64,000 nt of DNA from Sphingopyxis sp. OAS728. GTDB lineage: Bacteria; Pseudomonadota; Alphaproteobacteria; Sphingomonadales; Sphingomonadaceae. A program made the translations under genes and the position numbers. Positions 48,297 through 57,406 of the stretch are shown here, piece by piece (the stretch's first letter is position 1; every line of letters begins with the position of its first letter). The stretch spans positions 1,922,001 through 1,986,000 of the forward strand of contig NZ_JADBDT010000001.1 of assembly GCF_014873485.1 (NCBI RefSeq), written 5' to 3'. Under the pieces are notes generated by a model that saw nothing but the letters and a program-made list of their open reading frames with translations, had not been told where the DNA came from and ran no database searches.

Positions 48297-49220
48297 CTAG
48301 GACGATGGCGGCGCAACGTCAACTTCGGGGTGGGCGTCCTCCATCCGCGCGAGCGGGTGCCGCTTGTTGACCAGCTCGACGAGGCGACGGCTATCGACAT
48401 GCGTGTAAATTTCGGTCGTCGCGATATCGGCGTGGCCCAGCATCAATTGCAACGCGCGCAGATCGGCCCCGCCCTCGAGCAGATGCGTGGCAAAGGCGTG
48501 GCGCAGCACATGCGGGCTGACCGCGGTCGGATCGATCCCCGCGCGGCCCGCGAGGTCGCGGAGCATCTGGAACAGCCGCACCCGCGAGATATGCGCCTTG
48601 CCCGACGGGAAAAGCCAGGGCGATCCATTGGTCAGGAAGGGCACCCAGCGATCGAGCACCGCACGCGCGCGTTCGGACAGCGGGACCAGCCGCTCCTTGT
48701 CGCCTTTCCCTCGAATGATCAGATATTCGCGCTCGCCGGCCATCGCGCGGCGCGGCAGCGATACCAGCTCGCTGGCGCGGAGGCCCGATCCGTAAAGAAG
48801 TTCGAGCAGCAGCAACATCCGCACCGCCGTCGCAGGCGGCGCCTCCCCCTTCGCTTCCTCCTCGGCCTGCTCGAACAGCCGCTCGACATGCTCGTGGGTC
48901 AGGATGCGCGGGAGGGGACGGCGCGTCGCGGGCCGTGCGATATCGAGCGCAGGATTGTCCGCGCGCTCGCCCTCATCGAGCAGGAAGGCGAAAAACTGGC
49001 GCAGCGCCGATAGCTTGCGCGCCGCGCTGCTCGCTGCAAGCGACTGATAATCCGCCATCAATTTGCGCAAAGCCACCGCATCCGCGCCTGCCAGCGGGCC
49101 TTTCACCCATTCGGCAGCCTGCTCCAGGTCGCGGCGATAGGCGGCCAGCGTGTTGCGTGAGGCGCCGCGCTCGGCCGCCATCATCTCCAAAAAACGATCG
49201 ATCAAAAGACCGTCAGACAC
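48297..49220 (-). CDS. xerD: Tyrosine recombinase XerC/XerD type
   Basis: 307 aa. N-terminal core-binding domain (FLEMMAAERGASRNTLAAYRRDL) and C-terminal catalytic domain. Catalytic residues are Arg in GSGLRASELVSL, Lys in RGKGDKERLVPL, the HVLRHAFATHLLEGGADLR box, LGHADIATTEIYTHVD with the nucleophilic Tyr. Chromosome-dimer resolution at dif is the usual role. XerD rather than XerC is suggested by the accA neighbourhood, and is not proven. It overlaps the upstream gene by eight bases. Confidence 0.9.
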   Translation of the reverse strand: MSDGLLIDRFLEMMAAERGASRNTLAAYRRDLEQAAEWVKGPLAGADAVALRKLMADYQSLAASSAARKLSALRQFFAFLLDEGERADNPALDIARPATRRPLPRILTHEHVERLFEQAEEEAKGEAPPATAVRMLLLLELLYGSGLRASELVSLPRRAMAGEREYLIIRGKGDKERLVPLSERARAVLDRWVPFLTNGSPWLFPSGKAHISRVRLFQMLRDLAGRAGIDPTAVSPHVLRHAFATHLLEGGADLRALQLMLGHADIATTEIYTHVDSRRLVELVNKRHPLARMEDAHPEVDVAPPSS

Positions 49221-51024
49221 GCACCAGCGCTTCGGCGGCGATCATCCGCGCTTCGGACGACAGGCCTACTTCGCGGAGCGCGCGAACGATATAATAGAGG
49301 TGATAGGGCGGGACCTTCGACCATTCGCCCTGCATCCCCGCCGCCGCGAGCAGCGCCACCATGCCGGGCTCGCGCCGTTCGGCCGCCGCCATGATCGCGC
49401 GCGACCAGCGCGTCTGTTTGCGAAGATCGACCTCGAGGTCGCTCGCCGCCGACGCCGTCGCGCTCGCATCGAGCCGGCCGAGACCGGCGAGGCCCGCGAG
49501 CAGGAATTTCGACCGCAGCGTATCGGCGCTGTCGTCGCTGCCCGAAAAGCTTCCGACGGCGCCTGCGCTCATCCCCGTGAGCGGCCGCGGCGATCCCACC
49601 GCGAGCACAGCCCACGCGCGGCTGCCGACCGAAACGGTCGGAACCCACGCAATGGCATTTTCGTCATAGCCGCCCGCGAGCATTGATCCGAGCAGCTGCC
49701 ACGGATCGTCGCCGACCTCGGTACCGACGGGCAGCGCAGCCGCGGCACGCGCGGTCGCGACCATCGCGGCATAGCGCTGGGTCGGACCGGCGTCGGTACC
49801 CCAAAGCCGTTCCATCGCGGCATAACGATCGGCACCGCGCGCCAGGCGGAAGGCGGCGCGCAGCTGATCGGTCTGCGCCGTCACGGCCTCGGCGGGCTCT
49901 TCCTCGCTCGCTGCGGCGCTCAGCAGCGACACATAGGCCTCGCTCGACAGCACGCCGCGCGCAGCGGCTTCGGGGGCGGCGGCGACACGGCTTGCCATGT
50001 CGGTCATCGGCGCCAGCACCGTCCAGCTCTTGATATTGGACGGCGCCGCGGTGCGCAGCGCCTCGGGCACGGGAATCGCGGTCGCGGTCGCCATGCCGAA
50101 GCGCCAGCTCGTCAACCGGTCGATATTGTCCCACTCGATCGTCGTCGAGCGGCGACCGGCGCCGGTTGCGCCGAGTACGCGCTCGGCCAGCAATATGTCG
50201 AAGTTCGAGATCCTGCCGCTCGACCGCACGCGGCCGATCGCCCAGCCCGCGGGCCCGGCTTCGCCCGACAGGCCCGAACAGATCGCCGACGACAGCCGCC
50301 ATGCCTGCTCGTCGCCATGCGCAAGGCCTGCGGGCACATAAGGACACATGCCCGCCGGATCGGCATTGGCGAGATAGGCCTGCTGCGCCGCGGCGACGAG
50401 GCGCGGGCTCGCGCGGTCGTAGTCGACCGACTGGACGATCCGGCGCGCGGTGATCGATTCGCCCATGCGCAGCAACAGCGACGCGCGCGCGGCGGCGAGA
50501 TCGGCGCCGTTGATCGTCTCGGGCGTATCGATCGCCGAGGCGAGCGAACGCCGCAGCAGGATCTGCCCCCAACGCGATGCGAGCTGGCCGTTCGTCTTGC
50601 TCATGATCGCGGCGGCATATTGGCCGCGCACTCCGAAGGCGTCGGGTGCGAGCCCGCCCGTTTCGGGGGTCAGCGGCCCGATGCGCGTGAGCAGGCGCCG
50701 CGCGCCCGGCGGCAGGTCATATTTCAGCCCGCCCGATTCGACCTCTTCGCCGTCCTCACCCTCTTCACCGGTTTCGGCGGTCGCGGCCGTCGACGTGCTA
50801 CCAACGGTCGGCGCAACCGGCGGCGGAGTGGTCCCGTTGGTCGGCGTCGAACTGGGAGCAGGCGTCGGCGTCGATGAAGGCGCCGGCGTCGGACGCGGTG
50901 CATCGGCGGGGTTGCCGAAGCCTTCGGGCAACAGCGATTCCTGTGCGAGCGCGGGCAGCACCAGCGCGGCCGCCATGGCGGTTCCCGACAGGCCGAGCGC
51001 GAGCGATAATGTTTTCATCTTCAT
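49213..51024 (-). CDS. Exported conserved hypothetical protein (helical, alanine-rich)
   Basis: 603 aa; I do not recognise a family. The signal peptide is MKMKTLSLALGLSGTAMAAALVLPALA, followed by a Pro/Thr/Ser linker with repeats of PTPAPSST and an acidic stretch, about residues 35-95. The rest reads as many short alanine-rich helices, as in helical-repeat scaffolds, and contains no catalytic motif. The start is fixed by an ATGA overlap with the upstream 67-aa gene, and the end overlaps xerD. The constant pairing with xerD and a small membrane protein points to a cell-envelope or cell-cycle role, which is inference. Confidence 0.75.
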   Translation of the reverse strand: MKMKTLSLALGLSGTAMAAALVLPALAQESLLPEGFGNPADAPRPTPAPSSTPTPAPSSTPTNGTTPPPVAPTVGSTSTAATAETGEEGEDGEEVESGGLKYDLPPGARRLLTRIGPLTPETGGLAPDAFGVRGQYAAAIMSKTNGQLASRWGQILLRRSLASAIDTPETINGADLAAARASLLLRMGESITARRIVQSVDYDRASPRLVAAAQQAYLANADPAGMCPYVPAGLAHGDEQAWRLSSAICSGLSGEAGPAGWAIGRVRSSGRISNFDILLAERVLGATGAGRRSTTIEWDNIDRLTSWRFGMATATAIPVPEALRTAAPSNIKSWTVLAPMTDMASRVAAAPEAAARGVLSSEAYVSLLSAAASEEEPAEAVTAQTDQLRAAFRLARGADRYAAMERLWGTDAGPTQRYAAMVATARAAAALPVGTEVGDDPWQLLGSMLAGGYDENAIAWVPTVSVGSRAWAVLAVGSPRPLTGMSAGAVGSFSGSDDSADTLRSKFLLAGLAGLGRLDASATASAASDLEVDLRKQTRWSRAIMAAAERREPGMVALLAAAGMQGEWSKVPPYHLYYIVRALREVGLSSEARMIAAEALVRV

Positions 51025-51224
51025 TGCGGCACGCTTTCGGCAATCTTGTCGGTCACGTCCACCTCAATCATTCGCGGCTCGATCGGCCGGCCCAGGAACA
51101 GCAGGAACAGAAAGAACGCGACCAGCATCAGCGCCAGCACGATCAATCGTGCAATCCAGCGGCCTTTTCCCGATCTGCCCCGCGTGCGCAATATCCAATG
51201 CCTGTCGTTCGTCTCATAACACAC
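51021..51224 (-). CDS. Small single-pass membrane protein, hypothetical
   Basis: 67 aa with one clear transmembrane helix, ARLIVLALMLVAFFLFLLFLG (about residues 24-44), a basic cytoplasmic N-terminus and an acidic C-terminal tail ending IAESVPQ. No family recognised. Its stop overlaps the next gene's ATG, so the two are translationally coupled, and the helix could anchor a partner made from the 603-aa gene. It is divergent from aroK, 50 bases away. Confidence 0.7.
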   Translation of the reverse strand: MCYETNDRHWILRTRGRSGKGRWIARLIVLALMLVAFFLFLLFLGRPIEPRMIEVDVTDKIAESVPQ

Positions 51225-51274
51225 GCAGCAAAAGCATTGTCCCGCGCGGCCCTCGCGGTATAGCCGCGCGGACC

Positions 51275-51865
51275 ATGTCGCGAAACCCGAAAAGCCCGGC
51301 CCCCATGACCACGGGGCCCATCCCCGCGTCGATCCGCGAGCGGTCGATCGTGCTCGTCGGGCTGATGGGCTCTGGAAAGTCGACGGTCGGCCGCCGCCTC
51401 GCGCAGCGGCTTGGCATGCGCTTCGCCGATGCCGACGACGAGATCGAGCGCGCCGCCGACACCAGCATTTCCGACATTTTCGAGCGGTTCGGCGAAGCGC
51501 ATTTCCGCGATGGAGAGCGCCGCGTGATCGCCCGGCTGCTCGCCGGAAAGCCGATGGTGCTCGCGACTGGCGGCGGCGCCTTCATCAACGACGAAACGCG
51601 TGCGCTGATCCTGCGCGACAGCCTTTGCATCTGGCTCGATGCCGATATTCCGACCCTCGTCGAGCGCGTCGGCCGCCGCAGCCACCGCCCGCTGCTCAAG
51701 AATCGCGACCCCGGCGAGGTGCTCCGCGAACTCGCGGCGGTCCGCAATCCCATCTATGCCGAGGCGCATCTTCGCGTCAGTTCGGCAAGCACGCCGCACG
51801 ATCATACGGTGCGCGCGATCCTGGAGGCCCTGTCAAAGTGGGAAGATCCGCAATGGAAAGCCTGA
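51275..51865 (+). CDS. aroK: Shikimate kinase
   Basis: 196 aa from ATG 51275 (MSRNPKSPAPMTTGPIPASIRER...). An ATG at 51305 is an alternative that begins nearer the fold. Walker A GLMGSGKST, DADDEIERAA with the shikimate-binding Asp, the RDGERRVI and ATGGGAF blocks, and RPLLKN are standard. It phosphorylates shikimate at C3 in aromatic amino-acid synthesis. The gene overlaps aroB by 13 bases. Confidence 0.95.
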   Translation: MSRNPKSPAPMTTGPIPASIRERSIVLVGLMGSGKSTVGRRLAQRLGMRFADADDEIERAADTSISDIFERFGEAHFRDGERRVIARLLAGKPMVLATGGGAFINDETRALILRDSLCIWLDADIPTLVERVGRRSHRPLLKNRDPGEVLRELAAVRNPIYAEAHLRVSSASTPHDHTVRAILEALSKWEDPQWKA

Positions 51866-52947
51866 CCGTCGACCTCGGCAGCCGCAGCTATCCGATATTG
51901 ATCGGCGACGGGCTGATCCGCGACATCGGTACGCATGTCGCGCCGCTGCTGAAGCGCCCGCGCACGATGATCGTCACCGACAGCCATGTCGCCGACCATT
52001 ATCTGATCCCGCTCGGCACGTCGCTCGCGATGGAGGATATCTCCTTCTCTTCCTTCGTGCTCGAACCCGGCGAAGGCACCAAAAGCTGGACCGGCCTCGC
52101 GCGCCTGACCGAATGGCTGATCGGCGAAGGTGTCGAGCGCGGCGACCATGTCATCGCGCTGGGCGGCGGCGTAATCGGCGACCTCGTCGGCTTCGCCTGT
52201 TCAATCGTCAAGCGCGGCTGCAATTTCATCCAGGTGCCGACCACCCTGCTCGCGCAGGTCGACAGCAGCGTCGGCGGCAAGACCGCGATCAATGTCCCCG
52301 CGGGCAAGAACCTCATCGGCGCCTTCCACCAGCCCGCGCTCGTCGTCATCGATCCGACGACGCTCGAAACGCTGCCGCGCCGCGAACTCGGCGCGGGCTA
52401 TGCCGAGGTCGTCAAATATGGCCTGATCGACGATGCCGAATTTTTCGCCTGGTGCGAAGCGAACGGTGCCGCGCTGCTCGCCGGCGACAGTGCCGCCCGT
52501 CACAAGGCGATCGCGCATAGCGTGTCCGCGAAGGCGCGCATCGTCGCCGCCGACGAGCGCGAGACGCAGGACATCCGCGCGCTGCTCAACCTCGGCCACA
52601 GCTTCGGTCACGCATTGGAGGCCGAGACGGGCTATTCGGACCGCCTGCTCCACGGTGAGGCGGTCGCCGCGGGCATGGTGCTCGCGCACCAGTTCTCTGC
52701 CGCGAAAGGGATTTGCCCAGCCGAAGATGCAGCGCGGGTGCGCGACCATCTGGCCAGCGTCGACCTGCCGCACAGCCTCGCGAGCGCGGGCGTCAACACC
52801 GACGGTGCGACCCTCGCGGGCCATATGGCGCATGACAAAAAGGTGCGCGGCGGCAAGCTCCCGCTGATCCTGACGCGCGGCATCGGGCAGAGCTTTGTCA
52901 CCGAAGAATTTGGGCTCGGTGCGGTCGCGGAATTCCTCGACGGCTAG
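51853..52947 (+). CDS. aroB: 3-dehydroquinate synthase
   Basis: 364 aa. LGGGVIGDLVGF, VPTTLLAQVDSSVGGKTAIN, GYAEVVKYGLI, LLNLGHSFGHALE (zinc His) and HGEAVAAGM are family hallmarks, and HDKKVRGGKLPLIL closes the active site. It converts DAHP to 3-dehydroquinate with NAD+ and Zn2+ or Co2+. Coupled to aroK, as is common. Confidence 0.96.
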   Translation: MESLTVDLGSRSYPILIGDGLIRDIGTHVAPLLKRPRTMIVTDSHVADHYLIPLGTSLAMEDISFSSFVLEPGEGTKSWTGLARLTEWLIGEGVERGDHVIALGGGVIGDLVGFACSIVKRGCNFIQVPTTLLAQVDSSVGGKTAINVPAGKNLIGAFHQPALVVIDPTTLETLPRRELGAGYAEVVKYGLIDDAEFFAWCEANGAALLAGDSAARHKAIAHSVSAKARIVAADERETQDIRALLNLGHSFGHALEAETGYSDRLLHGEAVAAGMVLAHQFSAAKGICPAEDAARVRDHLASVDLPHSLASAGVNTDGATLAGHMAHDKKVRGGKLPLILTRGIGQSFVTEEFGLGAVAEFLDG

Positions 52948-52950
52948 CCG

Positions 52951-54861
52951 TCAGTTCATCGCCGACGCCTGCTCGCTTTCTTCGTCCTTCGGATCGTCTT
53001 TCGAAGCCTTCGCCGCCAGCCGCTTGCGGCGGAATTTCTCGAGAATGCTGTCGGCCTCGCGCCCGCCGCCGGGCTTGAAGCGATGGTCCATGCCCGCCGA
53101 AATATCGCCCTCGTCGAGCTGCGCCTGCAGCCGCGTTTCGTCGAGATGCCGCAACGTCGCCTCGACATCGTCCATCTCGCTTGGATCGACATCGAGATGG
53201 CGCAGCGCCGTCAGGCCCATCGCGATCGAGCTTTCGAACACTTCGCGAATGACATTGTCGACACCGGATCCATCGAGCGCGAGCAGTTGTCGTCGGTCAA
53301 AGACGCGCATCAATATTTTTGCGTTCGGAAAGGCGTCGACGATCGGCCTCATCGCTTCGGCATCGACCGACGCGTCATCCATGCAAAAGATGATCAGCCG
53401 AGCCTCGTCCGCGCCCGCGCGGCGGAGCAGGTCGATACGCAGGCCGTCGCCGAAATAGACTTTGGTGTCGAAGCGGCTCGACAGCTCGATCTGGCTCGGC
53501 TTCTTGTCGATCAGCGTCACCGAACAGGCGACGCCGTGCAGCATCTGCGACACAATCTGCCCGAAACGGCCAAAGCCGACGACGATCGCCGATCCGCGCG
53601 GCGCGTCCCCCGGATCGGCCAGAACGGCGTTGTCCACCTCGGGTGCGAATTCCAGGTTGCGCGCGAACAGCATCAGGAAGGGCGTCGTCACCATCGACAG
53701 CGTCACGACCGCGCTGAACAGGCTCGCCGCCTCGGGCTGGATCAGCAGCGCATCGGCCGCCTGCGCGAACAGCAGGAAACCGAATTCGCCGCCCTGGCTC
53801 AGCAACAAACCAAGCCCCAACGCCACCGGCCAGGGTTTGCCGAACAATTTCACGATCAATGTCAGGACGACGACCTTCACCGCCACAAGCCCAAGCGCCA
53901 GCCCGAGCACGAGCAGCGGGCGCTCCATCACCGCTCCAACGTCGAGCACCATGCCGACGGCTAGGAAAAAGAGGCCGAGCAGGATCAGGCGGAAGGGTTC
54001 GACGTCCGATTCGATCTCGTGCCGATAGGGCGAGTCGGCGAGCATCACACCCGCGATGAAGGCGCCGAGCGCGGTCGACAGATGCAGGCTGTGCATCAGC
54101 GCGGCGCTCGCAAGGATAGTGAGCAGCCCGACGACGACGAATAGCTCGCGCTCGCCATAACGGCCGATGATCCGCAGCAGCGGATTGACCACGAAACGCC
54201 CGGCGAGCACCAGCACGACGATCGCCCACAGGGTGAAAAAGGCCATCTGCCACCCGGGCGGCGCCGACGGGTCGGTGGGCGCGCGCGACAGCACCGCGAC
54301 GATCGTAATCATCGGCACGATCGCCAGATCCTGAAACAGCAGGATCGAGAAGGCTTTTTCCCCGAAAGGCGAATTGATCCGCCCCGAACTTTTGAGCCCC
54401 GGCAGCACCTGCGCGGTCGATGACAGCGCAAGCGGCAGGCCGAGCGCGAGCGATGCTGCGGGGCTGAACCCCAGCGTCAGATGGATCAACCCCGTAAGCA
54501 CGAGCCCGGTGACGACGACCTGCATCAGGCCGAGCCCGAAGATCGCGCGGCGCATGTCCCACAGCCGCCGCGGCGACAGTTCGAGCCCGACGAGGAAGAG
54601 CAGAAAGGCGATACCAAGCTCGGCAAAAGCGAGCTTCGACTCACCGCCGCCGACGAGCCCGAGCCCGTGCGGCCCGACAATCGCCCCCGCGATTAGATAG
54701 CCAAGCACCGCACCAAGACCGAGCCGTCGAAAGATCAGCACGAACAGCGTCGCGACGCCGAGCAGGATCGCGCCTTCGACGAGCGCGGTATCGGTTGCTG
54801 TCTCCCCGACCTTCTCGGCCGCTTCGGCCGCCGCAGCCGCCGTGAGCATGAGCAAATTCAT
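52951..54861 (-). CDS. CPA2-family cation:proton antiporter with RCK domain (KefB/KefC-like)
   Basis: 636 aa from ATG 54861, which overlaps the upstream stop as ATGA. After about 13 transmembrane helices (LGVATLFVLIFRRLGLGAVLGYLIAGAIVGPHGLG onward) comes a soluble KTN/RCK Rossmann domain with IVVGFGRFGQIVSQML and FGDGLRIDLLRRAGADEARLIIF. These systems exchange K+ or Na+ for protons and respond to nucleotide or glutathione adducts; the cation here is not defined. The C-terminus is charged and probably disordered. Confidence 0.9.
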   Translation of the reverse strand: MNLLMLTAAAAAEAAEKVGETATDTALVEGAILLGVATLFVLIFRRLGLGAVLGYLIAGAIVGPHGLGLVGGGESKLAFAELGIAFLLFLVGLELSPRRLWDMRRAIFGLGLMQVVVTGLVLTGLIHLTLGFSPAASLALGLPLALSSTAQVLPGLKSSGRINSPFGEKAFSILLFQDLAIVPMITIVAVLSRAPTDPSAPPGWQMAFFTLWAIVVLVLAGRFVVNPLLRIIGRYGERELFVVVGLLTILASAALMHSLHLSTALGAFIAGVMLADSPYRHEIESDVEPFRLILLGLFFLAVGMVLDVGAVMERPLLVLGLALGLVAVKVVVLTLIVKLFGKPWPVALGLGLLLSQGGEFGFLLFAQAADALLIQPEAASLFSAVVTLSMVTTPFLMLFARNLEFAPEVDNAVLADPGDAPRGSAIVVGFGRFGQIVSQMLHGVACSVTLIDKKPSQIELSSRFDTKVYFGDGLRIDLLRRAGADEARLIIFCMDDASVDAEAMRPIVDAFPNAKILMRVFDRRQLLALDGSGVDNVIREVFESSIAMGLTALRHLDVDPSEMDDVEATLRHLDETRLQAQLDEGDISAGMDHRFKPGGGREADSILEKFRRKRLAAKASKDDPKDEESEQASAMN

Positions 54862-55286
54862 GCCGCCGCCGCCCGTTCCTCGAGCGCTGCGATGGCGGCA
54901 TCGAAGGGTAGCAGGATCGCGCCGTGGCGCGCGGGATAGCCCCGCGCCGCTGCGAGCAGGTCGAACCCGGGCCAGTCGGGCTGCGCCCCCTCGCCCGCGA
55001 ACCAGCCCGCGATCGCACGACGCGCGGCGCGCAGTTCGGCGAGGCCGAGCCCCGGGGCGTGGCGCGCGAGCAATGTTGCCGACGCCTGCCCCAATGCGCA
55101 CGCCTCGACATGCATGCCGACGCGCGTGACGCGCCCCGCGTCGTCGGTATCGAGATCGAGGATGATCGCGCTGCCGCACAGCGGTGCACGCTTGCTCACC
55201 CGGTGGCGCGCATCGGCGATCGGCAGATATTCCGATGTCGCGACCGCCAGCGCCAATATGTCACGATTATAGAGCGGCGCGCTCAT
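54858..55286 (-). CDS. Iron-sulfur cluster scaffold, NifU/IscU-like
   Basis: 142 aa from ATG 55286. CGSAIILDLD, VEACALGQASATLL and the His in RHAPGLGL resemble the Cys-containing segments of the NifU N-terminal domain, which assembles [2Fe-2S] clusters. In this family the first, CGS, and second, CALGQAS, Cys ligands are clear. The third expected ligand is not obvious, so it may be a divergent scaffold. Coupled to cvpA and to the antiporter by ATGA overlaps. Confidence 0.78.
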   Translation of the reverse strand: MSAPLYNRDILALAVATSEYLPIADARHRVSKRAPLCGSAIILDLDTDDAGRVTRVGMHVEACALGQASATLLARHAPGLGLAELRAARRAIAGWFAGEGAQPDWPGFDLLAAARGYPARHGAILLPFDAAIAALEERAAAA

Positions 55287-55822
55287 GGCGCGTCCGCCTT
55301 GCTGGCTTCGGCTTCGCGCGCCTCGGCGCGGCGCGCGGCAATCACCTTGCTCATCGCGCTGCTCGTCGCATTGAGCGCCGGATAGGTTCGGCTGTCGGTC
55401 ATCCACGCGGGACGCTGCATGACGCCATAGCCGATATCGTAGAGCAAGGTGAGGAGCATGAAGCCGATCGAGGCGATCAGCAGGCCTTTGACCGCGCCGA
55501 AGCCCGCACCCAAACCGCGGTCGAACCCGCCGACTAGCGACGCACGGCTACGCTGCCCCATCGCGCGCGAACCCCATTTGGCGAAAGCGAACACCCCGCC
55601 GAAGAGCAGCACGAAGGCGAGCGCCGCGGCGCCGCCCTCGGTCCCGACCCAGCCCGCGAGCAGGTCGGTCACGAGCGGGTGAAAAAAGCGCACCGCCGCG
55701 ATCGCAAGGACCCACGCGAGCAGCGTCGTCACCTCCTGCACGAGGCCGCGCGAAAAACCGAGCACCGCGCCGCCGCCAACCAGCACCAGCACGACGATAT
55801 CCAGAGCCGTCAGACTTCCCAT
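55283..55822 (-). CDS. CvpA-family membrane protein
   Basis: 179 aa with four hydrophobic segments (LDIVVLVLVGGGAVLGFSRG, TLLAWVLAIAAVRFF, AAALAFVLLFGGVFAF, GLLIASIGFMLLTLLY) and the family pattern RGLVQEV. E. coli CvpA is needed for colicin V export and envelope homeostasis. The C-terminus is a charged helix. It follows radA by ten bases and overlaps the next gene, so the run radA-cvpA-nifU-like-antiporter is one unit. Confidence 0.9.
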   Translation of the reverse strand: MGSLTALDIVVLVLVGGGAVLGFSRGLVQEVTTLLAWVLAIAAVRFFHPLVTDLLAGWVGTEGGAAALAFVLLFGGVFAFAKWGSRAMGQRSRASLVGGFDRGLGAGFGAVKGLLIASIGFMLLTLLYDIGYGVMQRPAWMTDSRTYPALNATSSAMSKVIAARRAEAREAEASKADAP

Positions 55823-55832
55823 TTGCCGGTCG

Positions 55833-57194
55833 CTAGTCGCGCCCGAGCATCAGGTCAACGAGTTCGCCGAGCCGGCCAAAACCTGTGACCGAAATCCCGC
55901 CGACCGCCTTCATGCCTTTCGGCCCCCAGCCGTGCGAGAAACCGAGCTTCGCTGCTTCGCGCAACCGCAGCCCGTCGTGCGAAACCTGCCGCACCTCGCC
56001 CGACAGCGACAGTTCGCCGAATACGATTGCGTCGGCGGGCACCGGCCGCTCGCTGAACGCCGAGATCAGCGCCGCGGCGACCGCGAGGTCGGCGGCCGGA
56101 TCGGTGAGCCGGTAACCGCCCGCGATGTTGAGATAGACTTCGGCGGCGCCCATTTGCAGCCCGCATCGCGCCTCGAGCACCGCTAGCACCATCGCGAGCC
56201 GCCCGCTGTCCCAACCGACAACGGCGCGCCGCGGCGTCGCCCCGCTCGCCAGCCGCACGGTCAGTGCCTGCACCTCGACCAGCACCGGACGCGTGCCCTC
56301 CAGCGCCGGGAACACCACCGACCCCGGCACGTCGCGGCTGCGATCGGTCAGGAACAGGCTCGACGGGTTCGACACTTCGCCGAGGCCCTCTTCGCCCATC
56401 GCGAAGACGCCAATCTCGTCAGTGCCGCCAAAACGGTTCTTCACCGCGCGCAGGATGCGATATTGGTGGCTACGCTCGCCCTCGAACGCCAGCACCGTGT
56501 CGACCATATGCTCAAGCACGCGCGGCCCCGCGATCGTCCCGTCCTTGGTGACATGCCCGACGAGCACGATCGCCGCATCGCTGTCCTTGGCGTAGCGGAT
56601 CAGTTCCTGCGCGCTCGCGCGCACTTGGCTCACCGTGCCCGGCGCGCTGTCGATCAGGTCGCTGTGCATCGTCTGGATCGAATCGATCACGACGAAATCG
56701 GCATCGCGCCCGTCGAGCGTCGCGAGAATGTCGCGCACCGAGGTAGCGCTGGCGAGCGCGACCGGCGCATTGCCGAGCCCCAGCCGCTGTGCGCGCAGCC
56801 GCACCTGCGCCGCGGCTTCCTCACCGCTGATGTAGACGACCGATTTTCCCGCCTTCGCCAACCTTCCGGCCGCCTGCAACAGCAAGGTCGACTTGCCGAT
56901 CCCCGGATCGCCGCCGATCAGCGTCGCCGATCCCGCAACGAACCCGCCACCCAGCGCGCGATCGAATTCGGCGATACCGCACAGCATGCGCTCGGGCATC
57001 TTGCTCTCGGCATCGAGCGTTTCGAGCGCCAGCGTGCGCCCGCCGCGGCTGAGATCGTGCTTCGCCGAAAACACCGTTTCGGCAGCCTCCTCGACGAGCG
57101 TGTTCCACTCGCCGCAATCGGCGCACTGCCCCTGCCAGCGGTAGGTTGCGGAGCCGCAATTCTGGCAGACATATTGACGTTTCGCTTTGGCCAT
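55833..57194 (-). CDS. radA: DNA repair protein RadA
   Basis: 453 aa, full length. N-terminal zinc finger (VCQNCGSA...GQCADCGEWN), Walker A GGDPGIGKST, the Walker B VIDSIQT region, the RadA-specific KNRFG motif, and a C-terminal Lon-like domain with NIAGGYR and GELSLSGEVRQV. It promotes branch migration and processing of recombination intermediates. Confidence 0.96.
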   Translation of the reverse strand: MAKAKRQYVCQNCGSATYRWQGQCADCGEWNTLVEEAAETVFSAKHDLSRGGRTLALETLDAESKMPERMLCGIAEFDRALGGGFVAGSATLIGGDPGIGKSTLLLQAAGRLAKAGKSVVYISGEEAAAQVRLRAQRLGLGNAPVALASATSVRDILATLDGRDADFVVIDSIQTMHSDLIDSAPGTVSQVRASAQELIRYAKDSDAAIVLVGHVTKDGTIAGPRVLEHMVDTVLAFEGERSHQYRILRAVKNRFGGTDEIGVFAMGEEGLGEVSNPSSLFLTDRSRDVPGSVVFPALEGTRPVLVEVQALTVRLASGATPRRAVVGWDSGRLAMVLAVLEARCGLQMGAAEVYLNIAGGYRLTDPAADLAVAAALISAFSERPVPADAIVFGELSLSGEVRQVSHDGLRLREAAKLGFSHGWGPKGMKAVGGISVTGFGRLGELVDLMLGRD

Positions 57195-57245
57195 ACGGCT
57201 TCGCTTAACGGGAACAAAGAACGAACGCTAGCCCTTTCCCGTTAT

Positions 57246-57320
57246 CGTCACCCCGGACTTGATCCGGGGTCCATGACGCCACCACCGAAGATGGGATGCG
57301 GGATCAAGTCCGGCATGACG
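57246..57320. repeat. Palindromic intergenic repeat (CCGGACTTGATCC type)
   Basis: Arms CGTCACCCCGGACTTGATCC (57246-57265) and, inverted, GGATCAAGTCCGGCATGACG (57301-57320) match at 18 of 20 positions. The left arm also contains a smaller hairpin, CCCCGGA-N5-TCCGGGG. I recall this motif as a very frequent intergenic repeat in sphingomonads and other alphaproteobacteria. It probably acts as transcript-end structure between radA and the transaldolase gene. Confidence 0.8.
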
Positions 57321-57406
57321 AATGAAGGCGGGACGGTTCATATTTCGGGCGCCTTGCTCTAGGGGAGCTTCAAACCCGAATCACTTCCCACAGGAAAGCT
57401 CATCCC

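Noticed and set aside
48297..49220. Xer recombinase considered as an integrase for the locus
   Set aside because: It sits in the conserved accA-xerD neighbourhood about 6 kb from the tRNA and looks like the chromosomal housekeeping type, not an island integrase.
57246..57320. Inverted repeat considered as a phage or island attachment site
   Set aside because: No integrase or target duplication is near, and the motif matches a common dispersed intergenic repeat.
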